Of a DNA stretch of 64,000 nt, positions 1-9,450 are shown piece after piece (position 1 is the first letter of the stretch; the number at the start of each line of letters is the position of its first letter). This stretch comes from Nostoc piscinale CENA21. Lineage in GTDB: Bacteria > Cyanobacteriota > Cyanobacteriia > Cyanobacteriales > Nostocaceae. The notes under the pieces were generated by a model that was not told the origin of the DNA, searched no databases, and saw only the letters and a program-made list of their open reading frames with translations. The stretch covers positions 6,077,525 through 6,141,524 of the forward strand of contig NZ_CP012036.1 in NCBI RefSeq assembly GCF_001298445.1, written 5' to 3'. Position numbers and translations under genes: made by a program.

Positions 1-936
1 TGGCAGTAGTGGGGGTGGTAGTACCCTTTGCTGCTGGAACTGTGGGTTTAATGACTTTGTTTGGTATTGGTGCCGTGCCAGCAATTTTTGCAGGCGCGGC
101 TTTGACGGCTACAAGTATTGGGATTACCTCTAAAGTCTTGGCAGAAATTGGCAAGCTCAATTCTAAAGAAGGGCAAATTATTCTCGGTGCGGCTGTGATT
201 GATGACGTACTCGGAATTATTGTCTTAGCGGTAGTTGCCAGTCTCGCTAAAGATGGTGCAGTGGATGTAGGTAAAGTAATTTACTTAATTATCAGTGCTA
301 CAGCATTTTTATTGGGTGCGATCGTTTTGGGTAATGTTTTCAATAAATCATTTGTGGCGATCGCTAATCAACTCAAAACCCGTGGCGAGTTAGTCATTCC
401 CGCCTTTATTTTCGCCTTTGTTATGGCATATCTGGCTGCCATTATTCAATTAGAAGCCATTTTGGGTGCTTTTGCTGCTGGTTTAGTCTTGGAAGAAACA
501 GATAAGCGTAAAGAACTGCAAAAGCAAGTCATTCCCGTAGCTGATTTGATGGTGCCAATTTTTTTTTGTCACCGTTGGCGCAAAAACTGATTTGGGAGTG
601 CTAAACCCTGCCATTCCCAGCAACCGCGAAGGTTTAATTATGGCTATTTTCCTGATTACAGTAGCCATCATTGGTAAAGTGATTACAGGTTTGAGCGTAT
701 TTGGTCAACCCCAAATCAATCGTTTAGCGATCGGTGTAGGGATGATTCCACGAGGAGAAGTTGGATTAGTATTTGCTGGTGTCGGCGCTGCTAGTGGCGT
801 TCTCTCAAAATCATTGGGGGCGGCAATTATTATGATGGTGATCCTCACAACTTTTTTAGCTCCGCCTTTGTTACGTTTCGTATTTCCCGATTCCCAAACA
901 GTGGAAACTGACTCCGAACAATTAATTCAAGATTAA
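1..936 (+). pseudogene. Cation/proton antiporter (CPA2/KefB-NapA type), 5' truncated by window, frameshifted
   Basis: This is the C-terminal part of a monovalent cation:proton antiporter of the inner membrane. The reading frame is open from the window edge through a run of hydrophobic segments containing the conserved ion-site region (AVIDDVLGIIVLAV). It then shifts at a run of nine T's (559-567). Removing one T restores a continuous protein through FFVTVGAKTDLGVLNPA into the second half (IGVGMIPRGEVGLVFAGVGA), which is typical of the last helices of the family and ends at 936. As written, the first frame stops at 590. The break may be an assembly error at the homopolymer, real gene decay, or a site tolerated by polymerase slippage. 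The family assignment rests on recognised motifs; the exact ion is unknown. Confidence 0.8.
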
Positions 937-1540
937 AGCCGAGTCACTGGGGCTAGGAAACAGAAAGGTGGCAATGAAATTATCTACTTCCTCCTTTCTC
1001 GTTTCCTCATCCATGAGTGAATGACAAGAAACTTCTGTCTCGGAATCTGCGTCCTCTGATATCGTTGTTTTCTGCTATTGTGACTATTGATTCTTAACTT
1101 TGAGAAAGCAATTTGTTACCAAATTTACCTGATTACTAATCTTCATTCCAATATGTTCATAGTGACTAAAAACTAGTAATTACCAATATTGCAACATTCC
1201 TGAAAACAAGTTGAAATGTATTAATTCTAAAATTGCTTACTCATCCCAAAAAAACACAAAATTAACATAAATTGACCGAAACCAGAATTATCTGGTTATA
1301 TTTGTGTTGCCTCTCCTACTAATTTGCTTGGGATAGCCAAGGTAGTTAGTAAATCCACAGAACATAAAATTTAGATATCAAAAGAACTTACGCTCTGTCA
1401 CCTGTTATCTGTTATTAATTGTTTCTTTAACCCAAAAAAAAAGTTCAGGTCAAATCCCAAAATTATTTCGTAACTGGCACACAATTTACGCAAATTTTTG
1501 AGATATTGACTTCCATGAATGTGAATCAGGAGAAAGGATT
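937..1540. other. Intergenic region upstream of amiC1
   Basis: About 600 bases with no credible reading frame and AT-rich composition. The last part should carry the promoter and leader of the downstream amidase, whose ribosome site (AGGAGAAAGG) lies a few bases before its GTG start. I see no tRNA, riboswitch or strong terminator here. Confidence 0.5.
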
Positions 1541-3403
1541 GTGAAATTACACTGGTTACTACCCGGTACTGTTGGGATGATCTGCTTACTGTCTTCGCCA
1601 GTGTTGGCAGCCAGACTGGAGTCTTGGCGGTTTGATGCCAAGCAAAACCGTCTGGAATTTAATACTTCTGGCGGTGTCCAACCCAAAGCACAACTCATTT
1701 TTAATCCCACACGCCTGGTTATTGATTTACCAGACACAACCTTTGGCAGACCACAGTTAACACAACCTGTAGGTGGGGCAGTTCGGGCTATTCGTGTTGG
1801 TCAGTTTGAACCCCAAACAGCCCGTATTGTGGTTGAACTTGCTCCTGGTTACACTCTTGACCCCCAAGGGATAAAATTTGTCGGCATAACACCCAGTCGT
1901 TGGACAGTACAATTACCTAGACCCAGACTAGAGCCTGTAAATTCTTCTGCAGATAATGTTTACAACGTAGTCACCAGCCTGGATTCAGATACAAGACCAC
2001 CATTACCCAGGGTGAGCAGCACGACACAAAGCAGCACTCAAATTGACAGCTTACAAGTGACAGGCGATGGCTTTTTTGTGCGGACTAGTGGCGGTAATCC
2101 CCAAATTAGAGTAAATCGGAGCCGCGATCGCTCTACTATTTTTATGGATATCTCCAGCGCCACTTTATCCACAAATTTGGCGCAACGAGACCTCAGCGTG
2201 AACAGACATGGTGTGAGTCGTGTAGAATTTACCCAACTCCAAACTAGTCCGCCAGCAGTGCGGATGACTTTGCGGGTAGATAAAAATAGCCCAGACTGGC
2301 GAGCAACTAGAAGTGGTGCGACTGGTTTAATCGTTCTACCCAATCGATTTGCCAGATTACCAGGAAATAACTCTAATAACTCTTCGGATAATCAACCAGA
2401 TTTGTCTGTTCCCAGTCGCCGCATTGTCAGTGACCAACCAGCCACTATTGAAGCTGTCGAACTGTCTGATGATAATAAGCAACTTTTAATTCGAGCAGAT
2501 CAAACCATAACTGCTAGAGGTGGCTGGGATAGAACTTCTGGTTTATATCGCATCACTATTAATGATGCTAAATTAGCACCTCGCATTAAAGGCCCCACAT
2601 TTAATGCCAACAGTCCCATTTTGCGGGTGCGCCTGCAAACACCAGACTCGAACACGGTGGTGATCTTAGTTCAACCTGCGGCGGGAATACAATTTGGGCA
2701 AATTAACCAAAATAATGACGAAGTAGCACTGCAATTACAGGGTTCACGCCGCGTTGTCACGGTTCCTGGCACATTGCCTTTTCCTCCAGAGCGCGGCCAA
2801 TTACCAGATCCCAATGAAAATTCTACTTCCCGACCTCCAGTTAACACACGCCCCATCCCCAGAGGCAGAGTTGTAGTTGTGATTGACCCCGGACATGGCG
2901 GTAAAGACCCTGGTGCAGTTGGTATTGGTGGTATTCGTGAAAAAGATATCATTCTCCCCATCGGCAGAAGGGTGGCGGAAATTTTACAGCAAAATGGTGT
3001 GCAGGTGATTATGACGCGCAATTCTGACTATTTTGTGACTCTTCCTGGACGAGTCCAATTAGCAGAGAAAGCTAACGCTGATGTGTTTGTCAGTATCCAC
3101 GCTAATTCTGCCGGCGCGGGCCGTCCTGATGTCAGTGGTTTAGAGACTTATTATTATGACAGTGGTTTGGGTCTAGCGCGGGTGGTGCATAACAGTATTC
3201 TGCAAAGTCTGAATGTCCGAGATCGCGGTGTGCGCCGAGCCAGATTTTTTGTCCTGAGAAAAAGTTCTATGCCTTCAATTTTGGTCGAGACTGGTTATTT
3301 AACTGGTCGGGACGATATTGCGAAGTTAAGGACTTCAGCTTATCAAAATCAAATGGCAGAAGCGATCGCCCGTGGTGTACTCCAGTACCTCAAACGGAGA
3401 TAA
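1541..3403 (+). CDS. amiC1: N-acetylmuramoyl-L-alanine amidase with AMIN domain (AmiC1-like)
   Basis: Periplasmic peptidoglycan amidase that cuts the bond between muramic acid and the stem peptide. A signal peptide (hydrophobic stretch, cleavage near VLAA) is followed by an AMIN targeting domain at about residues 25-125, a long linker with a second AMIN-like beta region at about 300-400, and a C-terminal Amidase_3 zinc domain at about 445-615. The zinc and catalytic residues are visible in IDPGHGGKDPG, REKDI, SIHANS and LVETGYL. The start is a GTG with a good upstream AGGAGAAAGG. A paralogue of the same architecture follows. In filamentous cyanobacteria, tandem AmiC enzymes drill the septal nanopores needed for cell-to-cell exchange and heterocyst patterning; that role is inferred from the family and gene order. 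Confidence 0.93.
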   Translation: MKLHWLLPGTVGMICLLSSPVLAARLESWRFDAKQNRLEFNTSGGVQPKAQLIFNPTRLVIDLPDTTFGRPQLTQPVGGAVRAIRVGQFEPQTARIVVELAPGYTLDPQGIKFVGITPSRWTVQLPRPRLEPVNSSADNVYNVVTSLDSDTRPPLPRVSSTTQSSTQIDSLQVTGDGFFVRTSGGNPQIRVNRSRDRSTIFMDISSATLSTNLAQRDLSVNRHGVSRVEFTQLQTSPPAVRMTLRVDKNSPDWRATRSGATGLIVLPNRFARLPGNNSNNSSDNQPDLSVPSRRIVSDQPATIEAVELSDDNKQLLIRADQTITARGGWDRTSGLYRITINDAKLAPRIKGPTFNANSPILRVRLQTPDSNTVVILVQPAAGIQFGQINQNNDEVALQLQGSRRVVTVPGTLPFPPERGQLPDPNENSTSRPPVNTRPIPRGRVVVVIDPGHGGKDPGAVGIGGIREKDIILPIGRRVAEILQQNGVQVIMTRNSDYFVTLPGRVQLAEKANADVFVSIHANSAGAGRPDVSGLETYYYDSGLGLARVVHNSILQSLNVRDRGVRRARFFVLRKSSMPSILVETGYLTGRDDIAKLRTSAYQNQMAEAIARGVLQYLKRR

Positions 3404-3913
3404 ATTATATAATTAGCAAATTTTTAGTAAAAATACTTAACTAATCCAATGAATAACTCATAGTTTTGTCTGCTGAATCGTCGTCTTGCTGATACCAAGC
3501 AAGAGTTGACTGTAATATCACTGATAAAAATTTCCTGTTCTCACTTTTTGAGTGAGAACAAATTTTTTAGCACTAGTAGATACATTTACATATCATTTTC
3601 TGCTCAAAATGCTAGATTAAATGTCACCATATTTCCCGTATTCAGTTGATAGTAGCAATAATTTTTTGGGTACATTGATAATCAGCCATCAAACAACTCA
3701 AAACTAATTCCTACTGATTTTACGTATATTGACTGAAAGTATTTATTGTCTTGAGTGCCAGCACATAATTACTGGCTGTTACAGAAGTTCTGATGAACAA
3801 TGTCCACCATACAGACTTCTAAAATTAAAACTAAGTTTGGCGGTGACGGTGTGAGGATTTACCAATAGATACGTGGACATATTGACTGCTTCTATGAACG
3901 CAATTCAGGAGAA
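3404..3913. other. Intergenic region between the two amidase genes
   Basis: About 510 bases without a credible gene. The two amidases are therefore probably not one tight operon and amiC2 may have its own promoter here. The ribosome site CAGGAGAA lies immediately before the ATG at 3914. No repeat element stands out. Confidence 0.5.
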
Positions 3914-5773
3914 ATGACTGTGAAACTACACTGGTTACTAACCGGTACTATTGGAACAATCTGTTTATTATCGTCACCTGCTTTGGCAGCAAAGCTGGAA
4001 TCTTGGCGCTTTGATGCTAGGCAAAACCGCTTAGAATTTAATACTTTGGGAGCGGTGCAACCCAAAGCCCAACTCATTTTCAATCCCACTCGCTTGGTAA
4101 TCGATTTACCAGATACAGATTTTGGTAGACCACAATTAACACAACCTGTAGGTGGCGCAGTGCGCTCAATTCGGGTGGGACAATTTGACCCCCAAACAGC
4201 CAGAATTGTTGTTGAACTAGCTCCTGGTTATACTATTGACCCCCAAGAAATCAAATTTATTCCTACTAATGGTAGGCGTTGGTTAGTACAGTTACCTACA
4301 CCAACCACCATACCCATCACCTCATCCGCAGATATTTCACTCCAGCCAGAACCCCAGCCTTTAGAAACAACACCTAATTCCAACTTTCCCTCCAGAAATA
4401 TCTATTCTGTTGTCAAACCCGACCCAGTAACATCAAATACAAGACCCCCTGGCAACACTCTCGCCGCAGTGACTCAACTGGAAAGTTTGCGAGTCACTGG
4501 GGATGGTTTTTTTGTTCGGACTAATGGTGGTAATCCCCAGATTCAGGTAAATCGCAGTTCTGACAAACGCGCAGTTCATATCGATATTGCTGGTGCATCC
4601 TTGTCTTCTGCTTTATCGTCACAAGATTTATCGGTGAATCGTTATGGCGTGAGTCGGATTCAATTTTCTCAGTTGCAAACGCGACAACCAACAGCCCGCA
4701 TCACTTTGTATGTGGAACCAAATAGTACCGACTGGAGGGCAAGTACTAGTAGCATTGGTGGGTTTATAATTATACCAAATCGACTAGTGAGATTGCCAGG
4801 AAATAGCGATACTGGTGTCATTTCCCAGGCTAATGACTCACCCGCCATTATTCAAGCAGTGGAGTTAGCCGAGAACGGCACGCAACTTTTAATTCGTTCT
4901 AACAGACCTGTATCTGCTAGGGGTGGCTGGGATCGATCCTCTGGTTTATTTCGGATTGCGATCGCCAATTCTCAATTAGCTCCCAGAGTAATTGGCCCTG
5001 CTTTTACTGCCAATAGTCCCATTTTGCGGGTACGTTTGCAACCCCAAGATGATTCTGTCAATATTTTGATTCAACCGGCTGCGGGAGTCCAAATTGGGGA
5101 AGTCAACCAAGTTAGTAATCAGTTGTTGGCTGTACAGTTACAACGCACTCGTCCAGCTACACCACCAATAGTTTTACCGCCTCTACCTTCACCTAGCGAT
5201 ATCTCAGTACAACCGCCACGCCCAGTCCCTAAAGGTAAACTGATAGTAGTGATTGACCCTGGACATGGTGGTAAGGATTCTGGCGCACCTGGGTTGGGGG
5301 GATTATTAGAAAAAGATGTGATTTTACCCATTGGTAAACGAGTCGCTGCAATTCTAGAGCGCAATGGTGTACAAGCAGTCCTCACCAGAGATGCTGACTT
5401 TTTTGTGGAACTTCAAGGACGGGTAGATATTGCTGAACGCGCCAATGCAACTTTATTTGTGAGTATCCATGCTAATTCTGTAGATAATCGCCCTGATGTG
5501 AATGGCTTAGAGGTATATTACTACGATAGTGGTTATGCTTTAGCTGAAGTAGTTCGTAAAACTATTCTGGAAGATATTGGCACAATTAAAGACCGAGGCA
5601 CACGCAAAGCGCGATTTTATGTCTTGCGGAAAAGTTCTATGCCTTCGATTTTGGTAGAAACAGGTTATATGACTGGTAGAGAAGATAATCCCCGCTTGGG
5701 TTCATCAGAATATCAAAATCGTATGGCAGAAGCGATCGCCCGTGGTATTCTCAAATACTTACGTCAAAGGTAA
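3914..5773 (+). CDS. amiC2: N-acetylmuramoyl-L-alanine amidase with AMIN domain (AmiC2-like)
   Basis: Second amidase of the tandem pair, 619 residues, colinear with the first from signal peptide to C-terminus. It has a signal peptide ending near ALAAK, an AMIN domain at about 27-125, a variable Pro/Ser/Thr-rich linker, and Amidase_3 from about residue 440 with IDPGHGGKDSG, LEKDV, SIHANS and LVETGYM. All zinc and catalytic positions are kept, so both copies should be active. The linker region (about residues 130-190) diverges and is longer than in AmiC1, while the AMIN and catalytic ends are nearly identical. In Nostoc and Anabaena this copy is linked to septal nanopore formation and filament communication; the assignment by order is by analogy. 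Confidence 0.93.
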   Translation: MTVKLHWLLTGTIGTICLLSSPALAAKLESWRFDARQNRLEFNTLGAVQPKAQLIFNPTRLVIDLPDTDFGRPQLTQPVGGAVRSIRVGQFDPQTARIVVELAPGYTIDPQEIKFIPTNGRRWLVQLPTPTTIPITSSADISLQPEPQPLETTPNSNFPSRNIYSVVKPDPVTSNTRPPGNTLAAVTQLESLRVTGDGFFVRTNGGNPQIQVNRSSDKRAVHIDIAGASLSSALSSQDLSVNRYGVSRIQFSQLQTRQPTARITLYVEPNSTDWRASTSSIGGFIIIPNRLVRLPGNSDTGVISQANDSPAIIQAVELAENGTQLLIRSNRPVSARGGWDRSSGLFRIAIANSQLAPRVIGPAFTANSPILRVRLQPQDDSVNILIQPAAGVQIGEVNQVSNQLLAVQLQRTRPATPPIVLPPLPSPSDISVQPPRPVPKGKLIVVIDPGHGGKDSGAPGLGGLLEKDVILPIGKRVAAILERNGVQAVLTRDADFFVELQGRVDIAERANATLFVSIHANSVDNRPDVNGLEVYYYDSGYALAEVVRKTILEDIGTIKDRGTRKARFYVLRKSSMPSILVETGYMTGREDNPRLGSSEYQNRMAEAIARGILKYLRQR

Positions 5774-5833
5774 GAATACAGCCAGTCTCAAAATATAGTA
5801 CAAGTTTTTAATTAATGAGGTGATAGTTGCAAA

Positions 5834-5924
5834 AATTCAGGAGTCAGAATTAATCAGTAGAGGTCTTAAACCCGCTATTTGTAGAGAAATATTTCACTTA
5901 ATTCTGACTTTTGACTCCTGAATT
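5834..5924. repeat. Imperfect inverted repeat between amiC2 and murI
   Basis: The left arm at 5834-5853 (AATTCAGGAGTCAGAATTAA) is matched by its complement at 5898-5924, where seven extra bases interrupt the arm. Similar CAGGAGTCAG/CTGACTCCTG text recurs at 32526-32615, so this is a dispersed intergenic repeat of the Nostoc type. It could act as a terminator for amiC2, but it lacks a clear T-run. Confidence 0.55.
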
Positions 5925-6006
5925 CTATTTGCTAAACTAGTCAGTTCACAAATTGTCTGCTAAATTCTGTATTTTAATTGCTTAAAACCTAAATCAATAT
6001 CTGCCT

Positions 6007-6873
6007 GTGTATTCATCTTCCATTTTTGAAGGTAATCTTTACGATTTTTCTGATAAAGAACCTCAACGCGCCCCTATCGGGGTGTTTGACAGTGGTGTGG
6101 GTGGGTTAACTGTACTGCGACAAATCTACCGCCAACTACCAAACGAATCGATTATTTACTTTGGTGATACAGCCAGACTACCTTACGGTATTCGTTCTCA
6201 AGCCGAAATTCTTCAGTTTGTGCGCGAAATTCTCTCCTGGATGCAGCAGCAAAAAGTCAAAATGGTAGTGATGGCTTGTAACACCAGTTCCGCCCTCGCT
6301 TTAGAAATTGTCCGTCAAGAATTTAATCTGCCAATTTTGGGTGTAATTCTCCCTGGTGCGAAGGCAGCGGTACAACAAGGTAAGCGCATTGGTGTAATTG
6401 CTACGCCAGCTACAGCTAAAAGTAATGCTTATAAGCAAGCAATTCTCGAAATTGACCCAGAAGTACAAGTTTGGCAAGTTGGCTGTCCAGAGTTTGTTCC
6501 ACTGATTGAGCAGAATCGCATCAACGACCCATACACTACTGAGGTAGCCCGTTCTTATTTAGAGCCTTTACTTCAGCAAGAAATTGATACTTTAGTCTAC
6601 GGCTGTACTCATTATCCTCATTTAGCGCCAGTACTGCGATCGCTACTTCCTGGCTATGTCAAATTAGTTGACCCGGCTGTTCACGTTGTCAGTGCTTGTT
6701 CCCAAGATTTAGAGTTGCTGGGCTTAACTAATACTCACCCACCATTACCAACTCGCTTTGTGGTTAGTGGTTGTCCCCAACAATTTGCTCAGTCCGCAGT
6801 CCAATGGCTCGGTCATACCCCATTGGTCGAAGTCGTAGATTTAAATAACACAGTTGTTTCCCAACTCTCATAA
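6007..6873 (+). CDS. murI: Glutamate racemase
   Basis: Cytoplasmic, cofactor-independent racemase making D-glutamate for peptidoglycan. The 288 residues include the N-terminal signature PIGVFDSGVGGLTV, the first catalytic cysteine in VVMACNTSSA and the second in LVYGCTHYPHL, all characteristic of the family. The start is assigned to a GTG at 6007; a conserved core begins about 20 residues later, so a slightly later start cannot be excluded. It lies downstream of the two amidases, which makes this a small cell-wall cluster. A stem-loop directly after the stop codon may end transcription. Confidence 0.95.
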   Translation: MYSSSIFEGNLYDFSDKEPQRAPIGVFDSGVGGLTVLRQIYRQLPNESIIYFGDTARLPYGIRSQAEILQFVREILSWMQQQKVKMVVMACNTSSALALEIVRQEFNLPILGVILPGAKAAVQQGKRIGVIATPATAKSNAYKQAILEIDPEVQVWQVGCPEFVPLIEQNRINDPYTTEVARSYLEPLLQQEIDTLVYGCTHYPHLAPVLRSLLPGYVKLVDPAVHVVSACSQDLELLGLTNTHPPLPTRFVVSGCPQQFAQSAVQWLGHTPLVEVVDLNNTVVSQLS

Positions 6874-6879
6874 AACAGA

Positions 6880-6914
6880 ATGAAGTATGAAGCTTCAGGA
6901 ATTTCATACTTCAT
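6880..6914. terminator. Stem-loop after murI
   Basis: A 12-bp perfect stem (ATGAAGTATGAA at 6880-6891 and its complement at 6903-6914) with an 11-base loop. It sits between the murI stop and the stop of the convergent small gene, so it could serve both. It is built from TTCATAC direct repeats that also occur near 30520, so it is also a dispersed repeat. No strong T-run follows. Confidence 0.5.
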
Positions 6915-6924
6915 ACTTCATACT

Positions 6925-7143
6925 TCATGTGACTATTGACTTTTGACTATTCACTACCTCAGTTACTTGTGCTGTTACAGATATCTCCTGTTGATGTTTC
7001 TCATGATTCTTGGATTTTGAGAAAGAATTCTGAGCAGCAGATTTTTGACTACTACGCTTTGCTAGTGCTAATAATAGATAAACAGTGAATAAATACCCAG
7101 CAGCTAAAATAAAAATCATCATAGGCATATTAGCGTAAATCAT
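6925..7143 (-). CDS. Small single-span membrane protein, unknown function
   Basis: 72 residues. One hydrophobic segment at about residues 7-27 (MMIFILAAGYLFTVYLLLAL) is followed by a basic, then polar tail. It faces murI. I do not recognise a named family; small proteins of this layout are common in cyanobacteria. Support is modest: an ATG start, a plausible membrane span and an otherwise empty position. Confidence 0.5.
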   Translation of the reverse strand: MIYANMPMMIFILAAGYLFTVYLLLALAKRSSQKSAAQNSFSKSKNHEKHQQEISVTAQVTEVVNSQKSIVT

Positions 7144-8391
7144 TGTTCTACCAACTTTTTTCCCCGAAAAATATCAATTTTCATACCATACGTAGAACTT
7201 CAACCATACAAGATCATTCTTGATGGTCGCAGTTTGCTATGCTAAATCTGCCGTAGAGTTATGACGCTCTTCGGTCAACCAATTGAACTATTTAATTGAG
7301 TTATTTGCAGACAACAAATACCACAACAGTCAACTTGCCCAATGGCATAGTTAGCTGCGCTCCTCAGCAGTTTACTTAGTCTGCATTATTGCTTTTCATA
7401 CCTCTATGGTAGGATATACCACGACTTCCAGCGCAAGCTGTAAGCCGAAAGCGAACCCCTATAAGGATATTGCTTCACTCCATTCCAAGAAGTTTATCTG
7501 CCACGACAAAATTACAAGAAATAATTCTCTTGGTTTTATGCTGTTGGCAATTAGTTATTCTGGATTCAAAACAACATTCAGGTAACACCACCCAAAAGTG
7601 CTTTACCTTTACGTTGTCAATACCTGAAAAATTTAAAATCCCTACATTTTAGCGTAACACAATGAACCTGACTTTTAAGCCCAACTTGAGGCTAATTTTT
7701 GAATTTTTTAGCAGGCTAAATTCACGGATGCCACAAGTTTTTCTTTGATTAAAAATATTCTTTTTGTCTTATTCGAGCATAAATCATCAAAACCCAACAC
7801 CCTGTTAATGTAGTTATTATTACTCAGGTTCAGGGATGTTAAATATAAATTTATAGTAAAAATCAAAGATATTCATCAAGAATAATGCTTACTGAATGAG
7901 TTCTCCCAATTATTGAATTTTCTTATACTTGTATATATACTTAGAATACTGAAAAAACAGAAAATCCTGAGTCTAGAAAACATAAACCACTCATAGGGAA
8001 TCATCGCTAGAACCATTGATAAAAATTATGGTCATATGGCAGTGATTTGTCATATTTCTTTGATTAATAAATTCGCATAAACATATAATGGCTCACTTAA
8101 AAAGAATTATGCACAAGTTTCTCTGTTAAGAATTGCGGTAGGTGAACCATGCTGTAGTTGCAATTCTCAGATTTCTTTTGGAACTACAGAAATTTTTTTT
8201 TCATCAAGTTTAAGACCGCTAAAACAGCCTGTTTGCCTTAACAGTAGGGCAATAGCTGTGATTGTCTCTGGAGCAGAATATCACCAAAAAACAAGTATTC
8301 TCTCAGCAAAACTTTGCGCTGGCACATGGTTATCTTAAAATGAGTATAGGATATGTAAACTTTCGTAACCTAAGCCAGAGTCCGGCCATCC
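7144..8391. other. Long non-coding region upstream of sds
   Basis: About 1.25 kb, AT-rich, with no reading frame I would accept. Near its right end are two possible RNA hairpins: an 8-bp stem at 8129-8136 with 8160-8167, and a composite stem at 8224-8237 with 8248-8259 (ACAGC/GCTGT outside, TTGCC/GGCAA inside). They could belong to a long sds leader or a small RNA. No known RNA family is recognised. Confidence 0.35.
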
Positions 8392-9363
8392 ATGACCCCA
8401 GCTACCTCCCTGTTTACCCCTGTGGAAGCAGATTTGCAAATACTAGCCGATAACCTAAAGCAGCTAGTTGGCAATCGCCATCCCATTCTTTTTGCCGCAG
8501 CCGAACATTTATTCGGAGCTGGGGGAAAGCGCATCCGACCAGCGATCGTCCTGCTGATATCGCGGGCGACAATGTTAGAACAAGAAATCACCCAGCGTCA
8601 CCGCCGTCTAGCCGAAATCACAGAAATGATTCACACGGCCAGCTTAGTGCATGATGATGTGGTAGACGAGTCACAGATGCGCCGTGGCGTAGCGACTGTT
8701 CACAGCTTGTTTGGCAATCGCATTGCTGTCCTCGCAGGAGATTTTCTCTTTGCTCAATCATCTTGGTATTTGGCAAATCTGAATAATTTAGAGGTAGTCA
8801 AACTCCTCTCAGAAGTAATTATGGATTTGGCGACTGGAGAAATTCAGCAAGGAATGAACCGCTTTGATAGTGGCTTGGCAATAGAAACTTACCTGCAAAA
8901 GAGCTATTACAAAACTGCCTCATTAATTGCTAACAGTGCCAAAGCCGCAGGATTACTGAGTGATGTTAGCCCAGAAATCGCCCAGCACTTGTATAACTAT
9001 GGGCGGAATGTGGGTTTAGCGTTTCAGATAGTGGATGACATCTTAGATTTCACCAGTACTACAGATACTCTAGGTAAACCAGCAGGTTCTGATTTGAAAA
9101 GTGGAAACTTGACCGCACCTGTTTTATTCGCCCTAGAAGAAAAACCATATTTAGAAGTGCTGATTGAACGCCAGTTTGCCCAATCACAAGATTTAGAGCA
9201 AGCTTTGGCATTGATTCAAGATAGTCAAGGCATACAACAAGCGCGGGAATTAGCCGCACATCACGCTAAATTAGCAGCTGAAGACATTGCGATTCTGCCC
9301 CCGTCAGAATCACGCCAAGCCTTAATTGACATTACTGAATATGTGTTGAGTCGGCTTTATTAA
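8392..9363 (+). CDS. sds: Solanesyl (all-trans polyprenyl) diphosphate synthase
   Basis: Chain-elongating prenyl transferase that builds the C45 side chain used for plastoquinone. Hallmarks are GGKRIRP near residue 45, the first aspartate-rich motif in LVHDDVVDESQMRRG (about residues 86-100) and the second in FQIVDDILDFT (about 212-222), with KPAGSDLKSGNLTAP after it. The 323-residue length is normal for the family. The ATG at 8392 follows a long non-coding leader. A strong stem-loop plus T-run ends the gene. Chain length (C45 rather than C40 or C50) is inferred from cyanobacterial relatives. Confidence 0.93.
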   Translation: MTPATSLFTPVEADLQILADNLKQLVGNRHPILFAAAEHLFGAGGKRIRPAIVLLISRATMLEQEITQRHRRLAEITEMIHTASLVHDDVVDESQMRRGVATVHSLFGNRIAVLAGDFLFAQSSWYLANLNNLEVVKLLSEVIMDLATGEIQQGMNRFDSGLAIETYLQKSYYKTASLIANSAKAAGLLSDVSPEIAQHLYNYGRNVGLAFQIVDDILDFTSTTDTLGKPAGSDLKSGNLTAPVLFALEEKPYLEVLIERQFAQSQDLEQALALIQDSQGIQQARELAAHHAKLAAEDIAILPPSESRQALIDITEYVLSRLY

Positions 9364-9389
9364 AAATTTTTAATCATAAAGTTTTGATG

Positions 9390-9450
9390 TTGGAGTTGGG
9401 AGTGAAAAAAATGGAGATGTATCCAAGAACTCCCAACTCCAAATTTTTTT
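9390..9450 (+). terminator. Intrinsic terminator of sds
   Basis: A 14-bp perfect stem (TTGGAGTTGGGAGT at 9390-9403 with 9429-9442) is followed directly by a run of T's. The T-run overlaps the stop codon of the convergent gene at 9449. Confidence 0.8.

Noticed and set aside
7470..7652. 60-codon open frame in the gap before sds
   Set aside because: Low-complexity composition, no ribosome site, no recognisable protein features.
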